A stretch of 64,000 bases of DNA from contig NC_067477.1 in NCBI RefSeq assembly GCF_947179515.1, positions 72,251,144 to 72,315,143 of the forward strand, given 5' to 3'. Numbering within the stretch: the stretch's first letter is position 1; the number at the start of each line of letters is the position of its first letter. The translations under genes were made by a program, and so were the position numbers. Shown piece after piece: positions 21,531 to 32,215 of this stretch. The notes below the pieces were generated by a model that worked only from the letters and a program-made list of their open reading frames with translations, did not search any database and was not told where the DNA came from. The stretch comes from Apodemus sylvaticus. Its lineage: Eukaryota; Chordata; Mammalia; Rodentia; Muridae.

Positions 21531-22394
21531 AAAAAATGGCAGTTATATATGGGCTGGTTCCTATAGCTGTAATGTCTAGTGCTCCGATTGTAAGCTTCAG
21601 GGAAAAAAAATGTTTTCTATCCATTCTGAGTTGTCATGAATCATAAAAATGGATGCAGGTTGCTAAGACTCAATGGGAAATATGTCATGAATCAGAGTGT
21701 GCCCTGCACAGTTCACAGGGACGCTGGTTAATATTTCCTAGGGAATTGTCTCTTCCTGACAAGATACCTGCTGAGCAGAGTCAGAAATGAGAGGATTCCT
21801 AATTGCCTCAGAATTGAAACATAAGGCACGGTTTAGTCTTGAATGGTATGCTATCTGGGTTATGGGAAAACCTCAATGTTTTATCAGTTCACCTGATAGG
21901 GATTTTTCCTTTGATGATTTGATATAATCACTGATGGATTCTTCAGATTCCAGTCTCCTACAGAGTTCCAACTGACTGAATTACAGTTTTCCTTTACATC
22001 ACTTTCCATTCTAACAGTGTCATCCTGAAGGTGATACTCTGTTACCTTGTTTTACATGTAAGTTTAGCAGGACCCTACCTTTGTTAATTTGTAAAAGCAT
22101 TCATTCCAAGGTTCAGGTCTGCCTCCTTTGACCCCCAGACTTTAGATGGCTGATCTCAGAGTCATGTGTTTGATTTTATTTGTGGCTTATAGTTCTCTTA
22201 TCAGAACCTGTGTTCTTAAGTTGTTTCATACCTTAGAAGTGTGTTCATTTTTGTATTCTATTAGGAGTGTGTCTGTTTTATGCTTATCTAGAAAATCATT
22301 TTGTAATAATCAGGATAAAGTGTTTAGAAACGTGAGCTATTTTTTATTCTTCGTTTTCTGTTTTCTCAAGTAATTTTTTTAAACAAATGTTAAC
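21531..22394. other. unique sequence
   Basis: About 860 bases, no recognised element. Confidence 0.5.
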
Positions 22395-22604
22395 CAACCT
22401 TCTTCGTCCATTCCCTTCCCCTTTTTCTCCTTCCCTCCCCTCCTCCAGTATTTTTCCTTCCCTTTCTTCCCCCTTTTTGTTCCTTTCATTTTCCCTCCCT
22501 TCTCTCCCCTTCTTCCTTTAGTCCTTTCTTCATTCCTCCTTTCCTCCCTTTCTTCCTCCTTCTTTTTCCCTCCTTTCATTCATTTCTTCCTCCTTCCAAA
22601 CATC
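22395..22604. repeat. polypyrimidine (T/C) tract
   Basis: About 200 bases that are overwhelmingly C and T on the plus strand, with TTCC, CTCC and CCCTTTTT motifs and few purines. Not a clean tandem array. The complementary strand gives a meaningless Lys/Glu/Arg-rich frame. Confidence 0.9.
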
Positions 22605-25600
22605 TTTCCAGAGGCATTTATGAACAGCATCCTGCCTTCTAGGAATCAAAAAATACCAGAGACTATAGTTCTAAGACACATAGCCCCTAATAATATAGAT
22701 ACTGATACTGATACAGATTGTCTGGTTATTCATAATAGTTCCTTCAGCACTCTAAAAGTTCAGTTTCAATATTCCCAACACTTTTATTTTCAAGTAAGCA
22801 TATTCTAAAGAAAAGCTGCAGTGCAGGTAATGTTACAGAAGTGCCCTTAGGAGAAGCAACTGTGTATTTCCGAAGGATTTGGCTGTGCATGTAACCTCAA
22901 GGAGAGTCAACAGCAGAAGGAAGGGAGCACTGTTTATTTCCATCTCTCATCCTCACTTCATTCACTTATATTAGCAAAAAGCTGTACTTTAGAATGTGGG
23001 TCTGATAGACAGCTGGGACCACATGCTGGGATCTAAGTCACCCCCACTTCCCATTTGTGTTTATTGAAAAATAACATTGTTATTGAAGGTCTGGTGATGG
23101 CTGGTCAGTGTACTAAGATGGGAAGGTTGTGTGCTTCTTTATTAAAGGCTGTTTTAGGGTTTTCTATGGAAACACTTTGTAAGCAGATTAATATCTTTTG
23201 TCCTCCATAACCTTTGAGTGAAGAAGAATACACCCTCTATTGACTATCAGGGAGCTGGGAGAGGGGGGGAGCAGGAAGGCGGCAGGCAGAAGAAGGGAGA
23301 TTATTTTATTTTTGTTTACTATTTATTTATTTATTTACTTATTTTACCTCCTGATCTTACCTTCTCCTCCTTCCTTTCTTCCAAGTCTCTCCTTCTTCCT
23401 TCCGAATTTTCTCTTTTGATAAATTGACTACATTGGTTGATATGCATTCTGACAAATATCAAAATATTATACAACATTGTTTTGGTATCGCAGACTGAAA
23501 AATTATGTGTTTTAAAGTACTCTCTCTCTCTCTCTTTCTCTCCGCTCCCCCCTACTCCCTCTGTCTCTGTTTATGATATAGTATTTTTCTAAAAGGAGGA
23601 ATGGTTTTCTGGAGTTGTATCAGGTAAACACCAGGCATGGAGATAAAGAAATAGATGAGGATTGTGTTTTGTCTTTAGATTGACTGAAAGCCACAGAGGT
23701 GCAAGAATTTGAAGATCTACTGAACTCAGTCCTCCAGGGCTGGTCTATGAAGTTACCACAGTGACACTGACTCTTTGCTCCCAAGAGAAATGCAAGGTTA
23801 TCTCCTATGAGCCTCTGCTCATATTTCTGTGACATCATCAGTATATAATCTGGTTTCTGTTTAAAGGCAACTTCTTTGCCATGCATGCAGCCCACAGGAT
23901 ATGGTCTATATAAACTCAGGCACACTGCATCACTGCCTTTGCTGGAGTTACTGGGAAGCTCTGTGGACTGTGTAGAAGCTTTGAAGCCATCAGATAACAA
24001 AGAAACTTTATGCTGACAGGTAGAGACTCAGTGAATCATGAAAAAAAATGCTTGCTGACAGCAGAGAGTTGAAATCAAGGGTAGAGTTCCCTGGGAACTG
24101 TATACCACACAACTCCTTTATGACTACCATGCACAAGTATCATTGACCCCAAAGTACTGCATGTAATGGTTTGAGATTATAATACATTCTAGTGAGCAGC
24201 TGAGTTCAGAAATAAGGAATTGAGAAATAGGCTATGTTGAAATAATTTAGGTCTTTTTAGAAGGTTCACATTTGTACTTAACTCTCCAAAGTCAGTCTCG
24301 ACAATTCTCAAGTGTTGCAAAAGAAAGACATTTTGCTTCTTAACATCTCGTGTTCATTTGCAGGATGCCTTAATAAACATTTAGTCATTCCATCTTTGCA
24401 GACGTCTTCAGGAGACAAGAGTATGTGCAACAAACAACAGAATACCAGCTCATACAATATGTCTTCCTCAGGAACCTCGAGCATGTCCATGTGTCTCATC
24501 TAAGCCTCTCAAATTGATTGATAAATTCCACTTTACTAAGCCTGTAACTCACAGTCCAAGAAGTCAGAAAGGTTGGCAGAGCTGACTCGTTGTAGGGTCA
24601 CTTTTTGAAATCACTGACTCAGTCCACCGAGCTTCCTACCTTTTAATGATTTTCATCATATAGGCATTGATCAAGGGGTTTGCAAGTCTCCAAGATTGGC
24701 TCTTGCAAACTATCAGTACGTTTTGCTTTACAGTAACCCTTTAAGTCTCTATCCAACTCTTTCCCAGTACACATTTCTTTGCATAAGAATTCTGAATTAG
24801 CAAGCCTGGGCTTCTCCTTTCAGATCAATGAAGCCCCCCGCCCCCACACACACACACATAAACAGAGAAGGAAAATCAGGATCCCCTGAGGCAAAATGAG
24901 AACTCAGAGGCACAGGTGAGATTCATACACAAAAAAGAAGTAGACTCAGTGATGGAACACTGGTGACTAAAACAAAGGATTGGTCACTTCTATATGTGAA
25001 AAGTCAGTGTAATATTTTTTGTTTTCAGTCAGTTCATAAATTAGAATGGGAAAATACATTTATATTCTGGCAAGTCCAATTTATTTAAGGCGAGTAAAAG
25101 GGTACACTACCAAAGGACTTTGATATGAATATGTATGACCTGATATAGGCATAAGAAGCAAATTAGGGAATTAGCATGGGCAATAATCATGTTCACATAG
25201 TGATACTCTCGGAAGGAATTATATTAGGTAGTCAGGAGATTTATCCAATTGCTGTTTGAAATTAAGGATACCGGGATCCTTAATGCTGTGGGCTTGCATT
25301 TGAAAGACTCACTCATCAAGATCTTTAGACACATTATATTTGCTTTTGCAAATTAGAAGCTCTAACTGCAGATGCAAGTGTATATTGCCATGTGTGGAAT
25401 TAATGCTTCAGACAGCTCATGAATATGCATGTGTATTTTGGTAGCGCTTCTGCTACAAGAGTCTGAAAAGCAGTGGGAAGTGGGTGGAACTGCGTGGAAC
25501 TGCATATTGCTGTCAGAAAAAGTGCAGTTCTCAAAGGAATAAAGTATAGGGACAAATTTTCATTTCAGACATGGCTTGGAATACATAAAAATTTTTAAAC

Positions 25601-25904
25601 AAGGGTGAAAAAAAAGACCCTGATATTTGTCCATTTGAATTGTTGAAAGCTCTGGTGACATTTTTACAACTTGTAAGTGTTCTGAAGCCAAGCCTTTCTA
25701 TTTAATTAAATGTTTCTACATCTTCATAGTGGTTTATGGAATATCGTGTTTTAGCACATGCACGAGTTGTTTGTTTTTAGTGCTGTATTTAAAAATTGAA
25801 TGTCTATTGTTTGGGTTCAGCTTAGATTTTAGTGGGAGGTTTTAATGTCACCAGGATTTTGGTATTAATGAACAACTTCCTAATACCATCTGGGTTTGGC
25901 AAAG
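22605..25904. other. unique sequence, 3.3 kb
   Basis: Very few recognisable repeats. It holds a short (GATACT)3-like run at 22697-22716, (TTTA)n at 23320-23343, (TC)n at 23520-23540 and a C-rich/(CA)n patch at 24833-24858. No exon supported; the longest frame (23620-24000, minus, 126 codons) matches no family. Confidence 0.5.
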
Positions 25905-26040
25905 AGGTGCAGAGGAGAGGCTAGAGCACTTGCAGTCTAGCTTCTGCATTACTTCTGGGCTGTGGGACTTGGGCCAAATGAGGGCCTCTGGGGGGCATGA
26001 CTGCTCCTCCAGTGGATTGTACCTCTAGAGATGCAAGATG
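25905..26040 (+). mobile_element. MIR SINE, partial
   Basis: GAGGAGAGGCTAGAGCACTT, CTAGCTTCTGCATTACTTCT, GGGCTGTGGGACTTGGGCCA and AATGAGGGCCTCTGGGG follow the MIR 5' and core order (GGAGTCAG..TGGCTCTGCC..TGTGTGACCTTGGGCAA..CCTCTCTGGG). Confidence 0.6.
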
Positions 26041-26149
26041 CTTAATCCCCTGGAGCTCCCCCTCCCTTGGGGGAGGAATGGTCTCCAAGTAATTGTGGAA
26101 CCCATGGATAGTTTGAATTTTTACCTGTTATAATCACTGCAGAATCCTT

Positions 26150-26151
<2 letters not shown>

Positions 26152-26196
<45 letters not shown>
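26152..26196. repeat. (CA)20 microsatellite
   Basis: AC run ending in GCACAC. Confidence 0.97.
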
Positions 26197-28014
26197 TAGG
26201 GTATTTGAAGAAAGCTTGTTATGTAAGGACAAGTTTGTGTCAGGATCTAGCTATGATATGATAAGATATTTATGTTTCATATTCTGTAACAGTACAGCTC
26301 TTATAGTCTATACAGACATGATAGACCATGATAATAGTCCAGAAGCTATTAAACCTTAAGTTTAGGTAATGGTAGATAATAGCATCATTCCTGTATCTTT
26401 GCTTCATTAAATAATATTATGTTTGGCTGGGTACTTATCACAAAAGGAATTTTAGCCAATGAGTTGTACACATTTTTACTTTTATTCAGAAACTTTAATA
26501 ACATCCTAAAACATTGCCTGAAATTAGTATAGGAATGTGACAGGAATGAGTTCTTCTTTAGGGTGTCTATGAGCTCTTTAGTCATGGGCAATTGGCAAGG
26601 CTTATAGCATCTGCTATTAGTGGGCATTAAATCCAATTAGAGAGCCGTGGTTCTGTTCAAGATGAAAGTGCAGCTATTAGACCATTGAAGGTATCTTGCC
26701 TGGACCCATCATCAGGTTCCAACAGTAACTCTCCAGGTCCGTGGTTCAGGGTTTGGTTTTCATCTTATTAGACCTTGCTTCAATGCACTGAACACAGTGA
26801 ATCTTGCCAGCTGTCTGTAACCCACTTGCTGTTCTTTTTCCAGACCTTATAATATTGGAGGGTCGGGGGAATAAGGAGTCAGTTCTTGTTTCTGCTTGTT
26901 TATATTTGGGAATCTCATTCAGTCTTGTGACATTAAATATCATTTACAGGCTGATGGCTACTAAATTAATGTCATTAGCCCAGAACTAACTAGAAAACAT
27001 TCAATTTTTCTATTTTGGTAGCTACAGGAATTTCTGCCTCTACATCCAAAGAATTTAATGAACAAGTTCATCTTTTATCAAAAGAAAAAAAAAAACAGGC
27101 AGTCCTATGAAGTGACAAATAATTAAAGAATATATTTAAGAACTTTCATATTGTTATAATTAGTCACTCACACTAATTTCCATATTTAGGAGTTGGGGAA
27201 TTTAAGATAGACAAACTAGAATCACTCAATTCAAGAAAGCACACCATACACATTTAAATGATTTTTATGCATACTTGTTGATTGCTATTTCACATTTAAG
27301 GTTATTTACCTAACAAACTAATTCATGCCAACATAATATACCCTGTAATCCTATTGGGAGATACCATTTAGCCAGAGAAATCATTTGCTTGTTTAGAAGA
27401 GCGTTACAAATATGCATATCACCTTTACTTATGAATCAGTACATAAAAGGAAAGTATAGAATTTGTAATTAGGGCAAAGCCAAGTATACTACTATAGCCA
27501 ACTAACATGCATGAAGTAATATGCCTAAGTTATGTTTGTTCCCTTTCACCTTCCCACCAAAAAGGCAGCTAATGTTACTCAGAATTTGAGTTTATAAATA
27601 AAATATGCATTGCACAAAACACTAATTTATTTTATGTAATTGTTTTCAGTAATGGTTTTAATATCTGCAACTAGCAAAACTACAGACTATTAATCATGAT
27701 TCTATATTCGGTAAATTCTTCTATAGCTTCAAATTAGAACAGATTTTTCTATTTGAAAGCAATTTCAGGCTGATTCATTTGACCGTTAAGTCACCAAAAT
27801 GTTTCATTTTCCAGTAAGCACCACAAATGCTGCTTATGCTAAAGAGAGGAAACTTCTGTTCAGTTCTTTTTACTCAATAAGAATGACACTACATAAAATA
27901 GACTGAAGAATTAAATGTATGTATATATTTATATAAAAATATCTTTAATATGTGAAATAAATATACGAAAAGATTTATTGTGTGATATTTCCTATTCTTT
28001 CTCTTTTAAAAACA
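26197..28014. other. AT-rich unique sequence, 1.8 kb
   Basis: No recognised repeat or exon. Confidence 0.5.
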
Positions 28015-28110
28015 TTTTTATAAGATATTTTCTTTATTTACATTTCAAATGTTATCCCCTTTCTTCATTTCCCCTCCCCAAACCAAAACCCCCTATCCTA
28101 TCCTTTTTCT
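28015..28110 (-). mobile_element. L1 3'-end fragment, antisense
   Basis: ATATTTTCTTTATTTACATT then TCAAATGTTATCCCCTTTCT and CATTTCCCCTCCCCAAACC is the reverse of a murine L1 3' terminus. The same T-rich/ATTTCAAATG/CCCC order sits at 50140-50200. About 95 bases, an extreme 5' truncation. Confidence 0.8.
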
Positions 28111-28329
28111 TTACTTACAATCTCAAAATATTTAGAGTCTGATGTACTAATATTTAGTGTGTAGAAAATTGAAACTGAGATAATTTAAAGAATTCACAAA
28201 AATACAAAAGTAGTATTGAATGGACAGATGGTCATAAACATTAAGAAAATTGAAGTAATTCAAGTATATCTCAAAGTTGAAGGAGAGTATACCAGTAAAT
28301 AAATAAAGCCAATGTGTGGAATTGAACCA

Positions 28330-28400
28330 CACATGCGCGCGCGCACACCCCCACACCCACACACACACACCCACCCCCCCACACACACACATGGATATAT

Positions 28401-28453
<53 letters not shown>

Positions 28454-28470
28454 GTATCTATGTATCTATG

Positions 28471-28513
<43 letters not shown>
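28330..28513. repeat. compound array: CA/CCCCA-rich, (TCTG)4, (TCTA)n with TGTA interruptions
   Basis: GCGCGCGCACA with C-rich CA repeats at 28333-28391, then four TCTG units, then about 23 TCTA units broken in the middle by three TGTATCTA variants at 28453-28472. The alternation of perfect and variant units gives Ile-Tyr-Leu-Ser frames with no coding meaning. Confidence 0.97.
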
Positions 28514-28514
28514 G

Positions 28515-28690
28515 TTCATGAGTGTTTTGCTTCATGCGTGTATTTGCACCATGTACGTACATTAAGAGGGAGTTTGGTTCCCTAGTACTGGAGTTACAGA
28601 TAGTTGTAAGCTGCCATGTGTGTTCTGGAAACAGAACTTAGGTCTTCTGCTAGAGGACTCTCAATGGTTGAGCCCTATCTTCAGGGCTCC
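28515..28690 (-). mobile_element. B3-type SINE, antisense
   Basis: Abuts the TCTA array. Reads TTCATGAGTGTTTTGCTTCA, GGAGTTTGGTTCCCTAGTAC, TGGAGTTACAGATAGTTGTA, AGCTGCCATGTGTGTTCTGG, AACAGAACTTAGGTCTTCTG then GTTGAGCCCTATCTTCAGGG. This is the full reverse B3 order. The tetranucleotide array sits at its A-tail side, so it probably grew from the tail. Confidence 0.85.
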
Positions 28691-30424
28691 ACTTAATTTT
28701 TTTTTTTTTAAAGTGTAAGGAATTTCTTTCTTTTTTTTTTTTAAAAGATTGAATGAATGCTTATCTTTTACCACTTAGCTCAGAAATACCACTCATAAAA
28801 TGATTATTTGAACACAATCCTGCTTCAGTGTAAAAAACCCAACTGTGTAAGCAAAAACAAACAAACAAACAAAAAAAATGGTTTTACCTTCCAAGTTCCC
28901 CAGAAAAACACTGTATTGAAAATATGTCCTTTATAGACTATGGGAAGTAGGAACATGGTATCTTAGGACAGGGGAGGTCCTGGTAATAGATTTTGTTTAC
29001 TTTAAGCAAAATATAACTCATTAGATTAATCTGAATGTAGAAAATGTAAACAGTTTCTTTGGTCGTTATAGCGTAGATTATTTTAAATTTGTAATATTTT
29101 TATTTTTTTCCTGTGGATATTTTTTTTTACCAGCACTGAAAAATGACTACTACATATATGAATATATATTTGGATGTGTTAAGTGCAGTGGCATTTTCTA
29201 TCCTGAAGAAACACCTACCATTTAAGCCAAATTCCTGTGCTCCTATAAGTAAAAATAGTCTTTTGTTACTCCTATATATGTACGCATATTTTGCTTTTAT
29301 TTTAACCACAAGAACTTTCTCCGCTTTGGCAGCACTAATAATCAGCAGATTGCTAGTTTTTTCAAGTGTACTGTAAAATCTGTTAAAACAAACTTGATTT
29401 GTAGCTGTCTCTATTTTACCATGTTATCTCTTTGAATGTGTAATGCATTTTATTTTGTGAGCAGATCTCATTGAGTTTCTGAACATTAGAGGGATGTGTG
29501 ATTTTTTTTAAAGCAATGGCCTCGCATTGGCGCCACACTTATATTGGCTGTTTCCTAAGCTTGCCAAGTGAGCTTGAATTCTTTTCCTGCGTCCTGCACT
29601 GCACATTTATTGTTTGTTCTTCTCATGGACTGCCACGCCCACACCCCGTGAATGTCCCTTTTCCTTAGGGAATACACCTTGTCGTTTTGCCTGTGATTCA
29701 GCATTGTTCTACCCTGGCACTTAGAGGTGTTTACAGAATGGCAGCTGTTGTCACTAAAATGGAAAAATTCTTCACTGTCTTATTTGTCATGATCATTGAA
29801 TTTTAGTGTCGTGACTGAAGTGTTTCTAAATACAAATGTACTAAATATTGATCTTGGAAGTTTCAAATGTTTAAAAAAAAAGTTCTTTACAAAGCAATAC
29901 ATGAGAAAAGCTGATGTTCAAGGCTTCAGATATCATCAATATTTGATAATAATAATACTAAAATGTTTCTCATTTTTCTTAACTTTAATATTGTAGCATG
30001 AAATTTTGTTCTCTTGAAAATTATTGCATTTTAATATTATTTAATGAATTAATCTATGGGATATAATTTACTGGTATTCTAATTTTACTTGACATTATAA
30101 AGATTAGTTAAATTATTAAATAAGGATATTGACATTTTGAAATTTTATAATTTTATAGTAGTCACAACTTTGTATTATGAGGAATATTTTTATGTGTAAT
30201 TCCATTGGGAGTAAAATATGAGTACATTATCACTTTTGTAATCTATAACATGGGGATTGTATACATGCTTATAGTGTGAAAGTTAAAGAAAGTGTACTTG
30301 TACAAGAGGTAATACTGAAGTGATTGACCTTACTCCATTTTGCTAAGCTGGAATTTGTTATACTGCTAGTGGCTCGGGTTCAACCACTTTAGAAAATGAT
30401 CAGATAATACCTTAGTTGGGATAC

Positions 30425-30457
30425 TACTGTTTAGACAGTATGAATGTCTAAACAGTA
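30425..30457. repeat. perfect inverted repeat, 13-bp arms, 7-base spacer
   Basis: Left arm TACTGTTTAGACA (30425-30437), spacer GTATGAA, right arm TGTCTAAACAGTA (30445-30457). The arms are exact reverse complements. Each contains TGTTTA (Forkhead-like) and GTCTA/TAGAC. It could extrude as a cruciform or fold in RNA as a 13-bp stem. Confidence 0.95.
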
Positions 30458-32147
30458 CTGATGAAAGAATGAAGGACCTGAAATGGCAGAGAGTTTCAGC
30501 AGAAGGATAAACAGTTGTTTTTTTTTTAGAAATCGCTACAGCTGTTGAAACACTCTACACAGACCTGTTTGTATTTTCTTTGGGGCATGCTTCCCTTGAA
30601 CCTCCACTTGCCCTGATTCAGGCCCTGAGAAGTTATAGGTGTGAGTGACTGCGCTGAATGCCACTGCGGAGGCAGTGACTATGACCTGTGGAGATGGAGG
30701 GGGCAGGCCTCAGGTGACACCCACTGTCCCAGTGGCTTCATGCCCACAGAGCAGCAGATGGAATGATACCCGCCTCGTCGTCGTCATCTCGTCGTCACTT
30801 TGCTCCCCAAGCGAGCAGCATGGGCACTCCCCTGTGGACTGATGAGGTGTGCCCGCTGACATCCATGATGAGCAGTCTCTGAGAAATAGACGATGGTGAC
30901 ACAGCTAAAGTCACAAGGCTGAAAGTAGAAGCTTTTGCCTGGTCCATCTGATTGTATTTATAAGATAATTTGAACGTGGCTGCTCTGAAGAACAGTCCTG
31001 TGCTGAACGGCTGTAACTGTAACTGTCATCGCCATCACCATCTTCTCCTTCATCATCATCACTGAATGGCTCTATGCTGTGCTCCAGGCCAAGTCTTTAC
31101 AGCATCCACAACATCTCCCAAAGAAACCATTCCTAAAGCACCCCCCCCCTTTTCTGTTTTCAAATGAAGCTAAAAACGTCATTTTGTATTTTCATCCTAT
31201 ATACCTCTACAATATGTATGCATACCACAGTCACATTGGATCCCACAATTAGTACATTGCTATTTGTCTTCATCAAAATGAAAGACAAAAATCCTTTGTT
31301 TCTAAGGACATGTAACTTAAATCTTCACACTGCTTGTCAAAGGAATGATTGGGTGGCCTACGATCATGATCTTAATGCTGTCATATTACAATATGGGTAA
31401 TAGATAGCCTTAAGTGCAGTGATTCTATCTTCTTTAGAAGGAAATTTATCTATAGATAATTTCAACTTAACTGAGTAAAAAAAAAATATGAGCAATGGAA
31501 CTGAAACCTATCCTTGGGATGTGGAAATTGTGATACCGTAGATAGGTTAAATGAGATTGAAATTCTGGGCTGTTGAGTGATTCTAGGCATTGTTCAGTCT
31601 ACTGATGAGTGCCCTAATCAATATGAAGCAGCAGACTTTTCTGTTTTATTTTTTCAAAATGCAAGTGTAAATGCCTACAGGTATTTATAGCAAATTATTA
31701 ACAGGTGCTGAGTATATAATAAACATTCTGTTATTTCTGACATTATGAAAATTAGATAATAATTAGGCTGTACCCAAAATGTACATCTTTCTCATAAGTT
31801 GTTCACTCAGCTGTGCATATATTATTAGCAACACTACTTAAAATTTGCATCTTGAAATACAATCTTATTTAGGTGGTGCTTCTAACTAGTGTATTTCTTG
31901 ACTATTGAGTAAACAGAAGAGTTCCAAAACCAAACAACAAAAACAAATATTTTTAAACAGACAAAATTGTGTTTTGATAAAAATAGTTATTTAGTGGAAA
32001 GTTGTACACTTAGACTCATTTCCTTTACCTAATGATACGTACGCAATCATGTCTTGTGTTTCACTTGGGATTTTTTTGGTTGTTTCAAGTAACACTCAAA
32101 ACCCAAGGGAAGTCCTCAAAGCAAAACATTCTGAGATAAAGCAAATT

Positions 32148-32215
32148 GCTCAGGATGCATTTGTGGCTCAGAATGATAGAGCTCACTAGACAAGAACCCT
32201 TGAGCCAGAGCATTT
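32148..32215 (+). mobile_element. ID/B4-like tRNA-derived SINE scrap (weak)
   Basis: GGATGCATTTGTGGCTCAGA then ATGATAGAGCTCACTAGACA and AGAACCCTTGAGCC resemble the ID head (GGGATTTAGCTCAGTGGTAG, AGCGCTTGCCTAGCAAG). Short and heavily mutated. Confidence 0.35.

Noticed and set aside
22379..22579. Lys/Glu/Arg-rich 66-codon minus frame as a nuclear protein exon
   Set aside because: Composition artefact of the polypyrimidine tract.
23620..24000. 126-codon minus frame
   Set aside because: No domain or conserved motif recognised; no transcription signals.
28312..28585. His/Pro/Thr then Ile-Tyr-Leu-Ser repeat frames; CRISPR-like look of the array
   Set aside because: Simple CA and TCTA microsatellites without unique spacers, in a mammalian sequence.
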